From NCBI GenBank assembly GCA_028708485.1, contig JAQVYZ010000058.1:1-6546 (forward strand): DNA of 6,546 nt, given 5' to 3'. The notes under the pieces were generated by a model. The model saw only the letters and a list, made by a program, of their open reading frames with translations. It had not been told where the DNA came from and did not search any database. Below, one piece after another: positions 1-5,647 of this stretch. Made by a program: the position numbers and the translations under genes. Numbering within the stretch: the first letter of the stretch is position 1; the number at the start of each line of letters is the position of its first letter. The DNA comes from Caldisericia bacterium (GTDB lineage Bacteria; Caldisericota; Caldisericia; UBA6126).

Positions 1-500
1 AAGAACTGAGAGATGCCGGATCCTGGGAAGTACCCATTGTTGTGAATGCCGGAGATTTTGGTATCGCTGACACAGTCAAGATTCAGGAATTGGTTGCGAA
101 TCCGGAAGTAAAAGGTGTTTTAATTGACTTCTGGGCAACCTGGTGTGAACCTTGCAAGGCTGAAATGCCCTTTTTGCAGGATATCTACAATGAATACAAA
201 GAACAAGGCTTAGCGATGGTAGTGATCACTATCGATAACAGCGAGAGCCTTCGGGATCAGATCATCAAAGATGTTAAAGAAAATATCAAACATGAAGGCG
301 GAGAAGGCGGGTTAATCACCTATCCTATCGGCTGGGACCTGAAGCAAGAAATTAAAGCCTTCTATGGTATCACCTCTATTCCTGTGACTTACTTGATCAA
401 CAAAGAGAATAAGATTGTTTATGAGCACAGCGGTTTCACGGAAGAGTTAATGGAAGAGCTCGGAGAAGCTGTTCACAACTTAATCGTGGGTGAAGAATAG
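1..500 (+). CDS. Thioredoxin-fold protein, TlpA/ResA-like (5' end outside window)
   Basis: The reading frame is open from the window edge (first full codon at 3) to the TAG at 498-500, giving 165 visible residues. The redox motif WCEPC is at visible residues 47-51, after the typical strand VLIDFWATW. The cis-proline loop SIPVTYLI (Pro127) comes before a strand and a final helix, so the thioredoxin fold is complete. Family knowledge: TlpA/ResA/thioredoxin-like proteins exchange dithiol and disulfide, often outside the membrane in cytochrome c maturation or in oxidative protection. A segment rich in Lys, Glu and Gly (about 85-108) lies where TlpA-type proteins carry their extra insertion. A GTG at 42 could act as a start, but the codons before it (ELRDAGSWEVPIVV) read as protein and no convincing ribosome binding site precedes it, so I treat the gene as partial. 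No signal peptide or lipobox can be judged. The substrate is unknown. The thioredoxin fold is very secure. Confidence 0.9.
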   Translation, partial: ELRDAGSWEVPIVVNAGDFGIADTVKIQELVANPEVKGVLIDFWATWCEPCKAEMPFLQDIYNEYKEQGLAMVVITIDNSESLRDQIIKDVKENIKHEGGEGGLITYPIGWDLKQEIKAFYGITSIPVTYLINKENKIVYEHSGFTEELMEELGEAVHNLIVGEE

Positions 501-525
501 TCTGAACGATCTTTTAACGAATTCA

Positions 526-562
526 AAAAGGCGAATGGCTTCCGGGTCATTCGCCTTTTATT
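526..562 (+). terminator. Rho-independent terminator after the thioredoxin-fold gene
   Basis: A perfect 12 bp inverted repeat (AAAAGGCGAATG at 526-537 with CATTCGCCTTTT at 548-559) surrounds GCTTCCGGGT. That inner part can add G-U, C-G and U-G pairs closing on a UCCG tetraloop. The right arm ends in TTTT followed by ATT. It lies 26 bases after the stop codon, so it should end the upstream transcript. Because the left arm begins with AAAA, it could also work on the minus strand, although no minus-strand gene is seen nearby. Confidence 0.9.
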
Positions 563-592
563 ACAGTAAAGGAAAGGATTGAAAGCGTAACA

Positions 593-1141
593 ATGCGTGT
601 GATTTCAGGAAAGCAGAGAGGAAAAACTTTAGTATCTCCTGAGCATCTTCCCTTACGTCCTACCTCCAATAAGGTTCGTGCCGCTCTTTTCAATATCCTG
701 CGTCCCCAGATTAAGGACATCACTTTTCTTGACTTATTTGCCGGAACTGGTGCTATTGGCATCAATGCATTATCAGAAGGCGCTTCGCAAGTTACCTTTG
801 TTGAGAAGAACCCAGCTTGCCTGACAGCTTTGTTCAAGAATGTGAAACAGGTTGGTCTGAGTGATAAGGTTGTGATCAAAAAGATCGCTGTCGAGAGATT
901 TTTACAAAAAGCAGAAGAGTTATATTATTCAATCGTGTTTATGGATCCGCCTTATGCTTATACCATCCCTCAGTTTCTAGAGGTTTTGTATCCTTTGTAT
1001 AAGAAAACCCCTGCAGATTGCGTCATTTTTGTAGAGCATGTCCGGGATTTAGACCTTGAGCAACTGTGTGTACAGATAGGGTTTCAGTATACCTGCAGAA
1101 ATTACAGCAATACTCGTTTGAGTATCCTGACGAAATCATGA
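593..1141 (+). CDS. rsmD: 16S rRNA (guanine(966)-N(2))-methyltransferase RsmD
   Basis: This 182-residue protein has the usual length and layout of RsmD, which methylates N2 of G966 in 16S rRNA with S-adenosylmethionine during assembly of the small ribosomal subunit in the cytoplasm. The N terminus MRVISGKQRGKTL is the family signature. RPTSNKVRAALFNIL (22-36) follows. The SAM-binding loop DLFAGTGAIG is at 47-56, the acidic strand end VEKN at 70-73, and the catalytic DPPY at 118-121. ATG 593 is chosen because it gives the canonical N terminus and no in-frame start is seen just upstream; the ribosome binding site is weak (GAAAG at 581-585 or AAGGA at 574-578). The stop overlaps the coaD start as ATGA. 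The rsmD-coaD pair is widespread in Bacillota. I see no clear promoter in the 92 bases after the upstream gene. Confidence 0.96.
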   Translation: MRVISGKQRGKTLVSPEHLPLRPTSNKVRAALFNILRPQIKDITFLDLFAGTGAIGINALSEGASQVTFVEKNPACLTALFKNVKQVGLSDKVVIKKIAVERFLQKAEELYYSIVFMDPPYAYTIPQFLEVLYPLYKKTPADCVIFVEHVRDLDLEQLCVQIGFQYTCRNYSNTRLSILTKS

Positions 1142-1626
1142 TTAGCGCAATATACCCAGGCAGTTTTGACCCGATTACCCTGGGGCATGTGGACGTAGTA
1201 GAGCGTGCAATCACTGTATTTGACGAACTGTTTGTCCTGGTGGCGGAGAATGAGCGAAAACAATACATGTTTACTCTGAAGGAGAGATTGAAATTTGCCA
1301 GGGAGACTTTTCAATCGGTTCCCCATGTACATGTCGACTCCTTTCACGGTTTACTAGTAGAGTATATGAGAGCCAAGAAAATACGGGTATGTGTCAGAGG
1401 ATTACGGGTATTGTCCGATTTTGAATATGAGATGCGTATGGCAATCACAAATAAGCAGTTATGGTCTGATTATGAAGTCTTTTATCTGATGTCTGATATC
1501 AAATATGCCAATTTCAGCTCTTCTCTGGTCAGGGAAATACTTCATTTCCGCGGACATATTAATGACTTTGTACCAGATTCGGTCGTTCATTATCTTAAAA
1601 AACAGCAGGAGGAAGACGATGTCTGA
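1138..1626 (+). CDS. coaD: Phosphopantetheine adenylyltransferase
   Basis: CoaD transfers AMP from ATP to 4'-phosphopantetheine to make dephospho-CoA, the penultimate step of CoA synthesis. This 162-residue protein matches the usual length of about 160. The nucleotidyltransferase signature YPGSFDPITLGH is at 6-17 with TLGH as the (T/H)xGH motif. Lys41 follows the ENER segment, VRGLRVLSDFEYE is at 86-98 with Arg87 and Arg90, and the ATP-binding SSSLVREI is at 127-134. These correspond to His18, Lys42, Arg88, Arg91 and the SSS loop of the E. coli enzyme. The frame extends upstream to 1066, but ATG 1138 gives the family N terminus and overlaps the rsmD stop by 4 bases (ATGA), which points to translational coupling. 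The acidic tail QQEEDD is a small extra. The 3' end overlaps the next gene by 8 bases. Confidence 0.97.
   Translation: MISAIYPGSFDPITLGHVDVVERAITVFDELFVLVAENERKQYMFTLKERLKFARETFQSVPHVHVDSFHGLLVEYMRAKKIRVCVRGLRVLSDFEYEMRMAITNKQLWSDYEVFYLMSDIKYANFSSSLVREILHFRGHINDFVPDSVVHYLKKQQEEDDV
1607..1612 (+). promoter_or_regulatory. Ribosome binding site AGGAGG that fixes the start at 1619
   Basis: A consensus AGGAGG lies inside the coaD 3' end, six bases before ATG 1619. It supports that start over in-frame codons further upstream that would lie deep inside coaD. Confidence 0.85.
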
Positions 1627-2110
1627 TCCTAAAAGTATGCTTAACAAATTTGATGATTTGTTGCAATTGGTAGAGAATGGCAAACATGTACCTTTTTCAA
1701 ATTTGGTGATGATTAATCATGAAGAGATTTCGAATATGATTCTTGAATTGAAGGAGAATTTTCCGGAAGAGATACGAAAGTGCAGTCTACTCCTGCAAGA
1801 GAAGGAATCTTTTATGGAAAGAACCCGTGAGGAAGCTAAACGGATCATCCAAAAAGCGGAAGACGAAAAAATGGAGAAAGTCAAAGAAGAATCTATTTAT
1901 AAAGAAGCCGAGAGAGCTGTGTTTGAGATGAAAGACAGAACCAAACAGCAGATGATGGAGATGCTGGCAGGTGTCAGCCAAGCTATCATTGAGCTGGATA
2001 AAGAACTACGCGATAAATTGAACGAAGTCTATACAGGCATCAAAGAAGTGTATAAACCAATTGATCAAACTATTAAATCCATTCAGACAGACTGGATCGA
2101 AAAAGTCTAA
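1619..2110 (+). CDS. Uncharacterised coiled-coil protein linked to coaD (ATP synthase b-subunit-like repeats)
   Basis: This soluble protein has 163 residues, no signal peptide and no membrane segment. An N-terminal part (about 1-50) contains LLQLVENGKHVPFSNLVMINHEEISNMI, which I recall from clostridial proteins next to coaD often labelled ATPase or hypothetical. From about 52 to 135 it is nearly all charged helix (REEAKRIIQKAEDEKMEKVKEE region), like the stalk helix of ATP synthase b subunits or DivIVA-like proteins. No Walker A or other nucleotide-binding motif is visible, so an ATPase label has no support here. The start is ATG 1619, behind a consensus AGGAGG and overlapping coaD by 8 bases. 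The coiled coil suggests dimerisation and perhaps a scaffold role, but this is inference. The function is unknown. Confidence 0.85.
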   Translation: MSDPKSMLNKFDDLLQLVENGKHVPFSNLVMINHEEISNMILELKENFPEEIRKCSLLLQEKESFMERTREEAKRIIQKAEDEKMEKVKEESIYKEAERAVFEMKDRTKQQMMEMLAGVSQAIIELDKELRDKLNEVYTGIKEVYKPIDQTIKSIQTDWIEKV

Positions 2111-2115
2111 AGGAG
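2111..2115 (+). promoter_or_regulatory. Ribosome binding site of the FmdB-like gene
   Basis: AGGAG directly follows the stop codon of the previous gene and sits five bases before ATG 2121. It selects this start over an in-frame codon at 2061 that lies inside the upstream gene. Confidence 0.8.
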
Positions 2116-2120
2116 TTGTT

Positions 2121-2333
2121 ATGCCCGTTTACGAATACCAGTGTCTTGATTGTAACCATATTTTTTCCCAATTCTTTTTTACATTGGATACTGGCGTGGT
2201 TTGTTGTCCAGTTTGTCAAAGTCAGCATCTGAAGAAATTGATCAGCCAGATTGGCAATGTGAATAAAAAAGGCTCCACATCTTCCTGTGAGTCCTGTTCA
2301 TCAGGAAATTGCAGTAGTTGTCATGCAGAATAG
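2121..2333 (+). CDS. FmdB-family zinc-ribbon protein (CxxC_CxxC_SSSS type)
   Basis: This 70-residue protein begins MPVYEYQCLDC, the hallmark of the FmdB/CxxC_CxxC_SSSS family. The first knuckle is Cys8-Cys11 and the second Cys29-Cys32 (CPVC), with an additional Cys28 next to it. The tail from about 51 is rich in Ser, Gly and Cys, with Cys56, Cys59, Cys64 and Cys67 forming another CxxC...CxxC set. Family knowledge: named after a putative regulator of formamidase genes in Methylophilus; the biochemical role is still unclear, though zinc binding through the four N-terminal cysteines is expected. It is probably cytoplasmic. It follows the coiled-coil gene by 10 bases and precedes the peptidase gene by 7, so it belongs to the same transcript. 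The family call is secure and the function is not. Confidence 0.9.
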   Translation: MPVYEYQCLDCNHIFSQFFFTLDTGVVCCPVCQSQHLKKLISQIGNVNKKGSTSSCESCSSGNCSSCHAE

Positions 2334-2340
2334 AGGCATT

Positions 2341-4281
2341 ATGAGACATAGATGGTTCATTTTCCTGTTAATCTTTATCCTGATCGGTTTTCCAAATGCT
2401 TCCCGGGCAGTAGAGACAGAGCAGAACAAAGATATCACTTGGCGTACCATGCTCAGTCTTGTCTCATCGAACCATGCCTATCAATATATCGAAGCACTTG
2501 CTTCCCCAGAAATGGAAGGCAGACAAGCTGGGACTGATGGAGCCAAAAAAGCGGCCCGGTATATCGAACAATTGTTTCAGGGATTTGGTCTGAGAGGTTT
2601 TAAGAGCGGAGACCGGGAAGCGTACACACAACCGTTTCCCATCCAGACTTACAATGTGCTTTCCGGCACCTCTTTACGCCTTGTTTCTAAAGAAATAGAT
2701 AAAAGCTATCAATATCGACAAGACTTCTCCCCCCTGCTCTATTCTTCAAAAGGTCAAGCGAGTGGAGCGGTCATATTTGTCGGATATGGCATCACTGAAA
2801 CTTCCATGAATTGGGATGACTATGCTCAGAAAAACGTGAAAGGCAAAATCGTTCTGATGTTTCGCAAATCACCTGATTTTGTGGAATTTCCCTCGTCTTC
2901 TTCCTTATTTATCACTAAGATTGAGACCGCAAAAAGGAACGGGGCTATCGGCGTATTAGTGGTTGATAAGCCTGTTGAGGACTATCGGTTCATGATTGAA
3001 TCCAAATCTGTTTACGCGGAGCCCAAAGAAGATTCCATTCCGGCTGTTTTTATCAATGAAGGTACGGCAAACGAGATATTGGCCACCTCAGGAAGTGATA
3101 TCGAAACGCTTTATCATGAGATGGAAAAAACCAAAAAACCGGTTTCCCTGGATATAAAAGCGGGAATTGAGATGAAGGTAAGTTTCTCCTTTACCACTGA
3201 GCAGACTGAGAACGTGATAGGGATCATTCCGGCAGAAGATCCTGAAACGAAAGAACATATCATTATTTGTGCGCATTATGATCATATAGGGAAAGATTTA
3301 GTGAATCATACCCTCTTCCCGGGAGCCAATGACAATGCTTCGGGAACAGGTGTTTTAATTGAACTGGCAAGAGTTTTCAGCTCTTTTTATTTTCATCCGA
3401 AAGTTAATGTTGTGTTCATTGCTTTTTCAGGCGAGGAAGAGGGACTGCTTGGTTCGGTACATTACACAGAAAATCCGATATTTCCGCTGGAAGATGCGTT
3501 GTGTGTATTGAATATGGACATGGTTGGTACCGGTACTGGAAAACTAATTTCGGGTACTGATGCCAAGATTTATCCTGATCTGGCCGATGCAATCAAAGAA
3601 GCCGCAGAACAAACTGAGGTCGTTACGTCTTTTAATGCGGGATTGTTGCGCAGCGGTTCAGACCACGTTGCCTTTGCGATCAAAAAAGTGCCTTCCGTAT
3701 TTTTTATTCGCAGTAATCCCACCGATATCGGGGGATATCATTCTGAAACTGATGTGGTTGCTACGATCAGCCAAAAGAATTTGGAAGAACAAATCAAATT
3801 AACCATGGGAACAGTTTGGATTTTTGCGGAAGCTGATTATTTTATTCTTGATTTCTCAGATTCCATCTGGGCAAACAGACCTATCCTTCATCCGAGAATC
3901 GCTTTGAAGGGTGTGGGATCTGAGGGAGTCTATGGCACTATTAATGAAGATTCTTTCAAAATAGACGAGACCGGACTGCTTAAGTATCTGGTCAATTTGA
4001 AGTCAGGAGAGCAAGTGATCCATTTGGAAGTGCTGTATGAAGAACGCTTGGTGTATGAGAAATATGTTCATTATACAGCCGATCCGGAGCCTGAATTAAT
4101 CTGTGATTTTGATTTTAATTACTCAGTCAACCTCGACGACTTCCTTTTCCTGACCAAACAATGGAACAAAACGGCGAATTCCATTGAAAAACAATTAGCG
4201 GATGTCAATGTAGATTCTATTGTCGATGAAAAAGATTTTGCTCTTTTCAACCAATCTTTTGGATATACAATAAATCCATGA
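2341..4281 (+). CDS. Secreted M28-family zinc peptidase with PA, Ig-like and dockerin-like domains
   Basis: This 646-residue protein begins with a signal peptide (basic MRHR, hydrophobic 5-18, likely cut after ASRA at residue 23), so it is exported. A PA-type insert (about 130-265, with GKIVLMFRKSPDF and GAIGVLVVDK) precedes the M28 metallopeptidase core (about 290-497). All five expected zinc ligands are seen: His312 in AHYDHIG, bridging Asp331 in GANDNASG, Glu366 in GEEEGLLGS (Glu365 as catalytic base), Asp393 in NMDMVG and His467 in YHSETD. Family knowledge: such enzymes are mostly co-catalytic aminopeptidases with two zinc ions. Residues about 512-578 look like an Ig-type beta domain. Two calcium-loop repeats of dockerin type follow at 589-601 and 621-633. 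ATG 2341 is chosen because it starts the signal peptide and has AGAGG at 2332-2336; ATG 2323 and GTG 2287 would put extra residues ahead of it and overlap fmdB. The stop overlaps the next start as ATGA. Substrate unknown. Confidence 0.93.
   Translation: MRHRWFIFLLIFILIGFPNASRAVETEQNKDITWRTMLSLVSSNHAYQYIEALASPEMEGRQAGTDGAKKAARYIEQLFQGFGLRGFKSGDREAYTQPFPIQTYNVLSGTSLRLVSKEIDKSYQYRQDFSPLLYSSKGQASGAVIFVGYGITETSMNWDDYAQKNVKGKIVLMFRKSPDFVEFPSSSSLFITKIETAKRNGAIGVLVVDKPVEDYRFMIESKSVYAEPKEDSIPAVFINEGTANEILATSGSDIETLYHEMEKTKKPVSLDIKAGIEMKVSFSFTTEQTENVIGIIPAEDPETKEHIIICAHYDHIGKDLVNHTLFPGANDNASGTGVLIELARVFSSFYFHPKVNVVFIAFSGEEEGLLGSVHYTENPIFPLEDALCVLNMDMVGTGTGKLISGTDAKIYPDLADAIKEAAEQTEVVTSFNAGLLRSGSDHVAFAIKKVPSVFFIRSNPTDIGGYHSETDVVATISQKNLEEQIKLTMGTVWIFAEADYFILDFSDSIWANRPILHPRIALKGVGSEGVYGTINEDSFKIDETGLLKYLVNLKSGEQVIHLEVLYEERLVYEKYVHYTADPEPELICDFDFNYSVNLDDFLFLTKQWNKTANSIEKQLADVNVDSIVDEKDFALFNQSFGYTINP
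4105..4239 (+). other. Dockerin-like pair of calcium-loop repeats in the M28 peptidase
   Basis: Two 13-residue loops follow the type I dockerin spacing D-x-(D/N)-x-(D/N)-x-x-(V/I)-(N/D)-x-x-D-(F/L). Loop 1 (residues 589-601) has Asp589, Asp591, Asn593, Ser595, Val596, Asn597 and Asp600. Loop 2 (621-633) has Asp621, Asn623, Asp625, Val628, Asp629 and Asp632. Each is followed by a short hydrophobic helix (FLFLTKQWN and FALFNQSFG). Family knowledge: dockerins bind calcium and pair with cohesins, but similar repeats occur in many non-cellulosomal proteins. Calcium binding is likely; a cohesin partner is not visible in this window. Confidence 0.8.
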
Positions 4282-5642
4282 GAAAAAATCAGATTATTTT
4301 GAATTCTCGTGAGCATAAGAAAAAACAAACTAATCGATTTCTGACGGTACTGTTTATTGGGTTTATTGTCGTAGGTGGCTTATATTTCCTGCTTCACCAG
4401 CGGGATGTAAAAATAAGCGGGATGAAATTCTACTATTATGATGATCAGAAAAATGAGCTAGTTCCGGTTCAAAAGAATTTTAATGCCACCGGTTCCCAGG
4501 AGAAAGCAGTCAAGCTGGTGATTGAAAGCCTCTCTCTTCCCCCTGAGAAATCAGAACTGATTTCATTGATTCCTGCTTATTCGAAAATTAAGTCAGTTCA
4601 ATTGCAGAACGAATTATGCGATATTGTGTTTGAAAGCTCGATTTTATCCGAACAGGTCAACACTGTTTCGAAAGAAGCGGCTGCCGTTTATTCCATTGTG
4701 AATACTCTCACGGAGCTTCCCAATATCCAAAAAGTAAAAATTAGCATTGATGGGAAAAAAGATCCTTTCTTTAAACGCTATATCACCATTACAGACCCTC
4801 TGGTCCGCCTGGTAGGACCCCTCCCTAAAGGACTGAATACTCTCTTATATTTTTATCACGAGGAACTAGATTCCTTTATTGGTGAATACAGGGAGATTCC
4901 TGCCACGGAAGACCAAAATCAATTAGCTTCGAATGTTGTCAATCAGCTATTATTGGGATCAAGCCACCCGAAAGCCACTTCCTATTTTCCTGGAGGAACG
5001 AAGCTGAATAATGTCACTATTAACAATAGTATCGCCGCCATTGATTTTTCCAAGGAGATCAGACGCTTTTCGCTTGGTGCGGAAGAAGAGTTGATTTTGG
5101 TGAATTGCTTAGTGCTTTCCTTAACAGAATTAGATTCAGTCAGTAGGGTGGATTTTTTGGTGGAGGGGAAAGAAGCCTATACATTGGCCGGTCACGTGAA
5201 AACCAACCAACCGATTTCCAGATGGTTCGGCTTAAAGGATCCCCAGGATATTGTCCTCTATTTCGTGACGAAGCTGGAATCCACCACGTTTTTTTTGGCA
5301 CAAATTCAACATCAGGAACAAAAAGCTAGTCCAAATGAGATTCTTCAGTTGTTGCTCAAGGGTCCTACTGCAGAAGGAAGAGAAAACGGTATTTTAACAG
5401 ATATTCCTTCCCCAACAAAACTAAACGGATTAATTCCCCGGGAGAATAATGAACTGATTGTGGATATCGGATTGGAAATTAATAAGTACAGTAGTGCTCA
5501 GCAGGAAGCCAGTAGTCTAAAACAGATATTCTTAACATTATCAGAGAATACAAATTTTAATAAAGTGATGTTTTATTTTAATGGGAAAAACATGGAATCC
5601 TTGCCTTTTGGAACGGACACCTCGCAGTTTTTCAACAAATAA
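4278..5642 (+). CDS. Membrane-anchored protein with three GerMN domains
   Basis: This 454-residue protein has a basic N terminus (KKKQTNR, 14-20), one hydrophobic segment at about 21-39 and a long outward-facing part. There is no lipobox cysteine, unlike the lipoprotein GerM of Bacillus, so it looks like a single-pass anchor. The outer part holds three copies of the GerMN pattern: copy 1 about 48-165 (FYYYDD ... LVIESL ... SLIPAYSKIKSV ... DIVFES ... KVKISIDGK), copy 2 about 187-307 (LLYFYHEEL ... VVNQLLLG ... YFPGGTKLNNV ... AAIDFS ... VDFLVEGKEA), copy 3 about 324-446 (IVLYFV ... ILQLLLKGP ... IPSPTKLNGL ... LIVDIG ... VMFYFNGKNMESLPFG). Family knowledge: GerM has two such domains and acts in the sporulation and germination envelope; LpqB of actinobacteria also carries GerMN. 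The start overlaps the peptidase stop (ATGA), with no strong ribosome binding site, so coupling is likely. The role here is inferred as envelope-related only. Confidence 0.88.
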   Translation: MRKNQIILNSREHKKKQTNRFLTVLFIGFIVVGGLYFLLHQRDVKISGMKFYYYDDQKNELVPVQKNFNATGSQEKAVKLVIESLSLPPEKSELISLIPAYSKIKSVQLQNELCDIVFESSILSEQVNTVSKEAAAVYSIVNTLTELPNIQKVKISIDGKKDPFFKRYITITDPLVRLVGPLPKGLNTLLYFYHEELDSFIGEYREIPATEDQNQLASNVVNQLLLGSSHPKATSYFPGGTKLNNVTINNSIAAIDFSKEIRRFSLGAEEELILVNCLVLSLTELDSVSRVDFLVEGKEAYTLAGHVKTNQPISRWFGLKDPQDIVLYFVTKLESTTFFLAQIQHQEQKASPNEILQLLLKGPTAEGRENGILTDIPSPTKLNGLIPRENNELIVDIGLEINKYSSAQQEASSLKQIFLTLSENTNFNKVMFYFNGKNMESLPFGTDTSQFFNK

Positions 5643-5647
5643 CCAGT

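Noticed and set aside
560..592. Possible promoter for the rsmD operon
   Set aside because: The stretch is too short and has no paired -35 and -10 elements that I can support; a promoter may overlap the terminator or lie further upstream.
547..879. Minus-strand frame of 110 codons opposite rsmD
   Set aside because: It lies antisense to a certain gene, shows no recognisable domain, and has no supporting context.
1066..1137. Upstream extension of the coaD reading frame by 24 codons
   Set aside because: It lies inside rsmD, and the family N terminus MISAIYPGSFDP begins exactly at the ATGA overlap at 1138.
1505..1618. Upstream extension of the coiled-coil gene by 38 codons
   Set aside because: It is a shadow frame inside coaD; AGGAGG at 1607-1612 fixes the start at 1619.
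2287..2340. GTG 2287 or ATG 2323 as start of the M28 peptidase
   Set aside because: Either would place extra residues ahead of a normal signal peptide and overlap fmdB; ATG 2341 has a nearby AGAGG and begins the basic n-region directly.
3524..3541. Short palindromic GGTACC/GGTAC run
   Set aside because: It lies within the conserved coding sequence for the MVGTGTGK stretch after the zinc-ligand Asp and is explained by codon choice.
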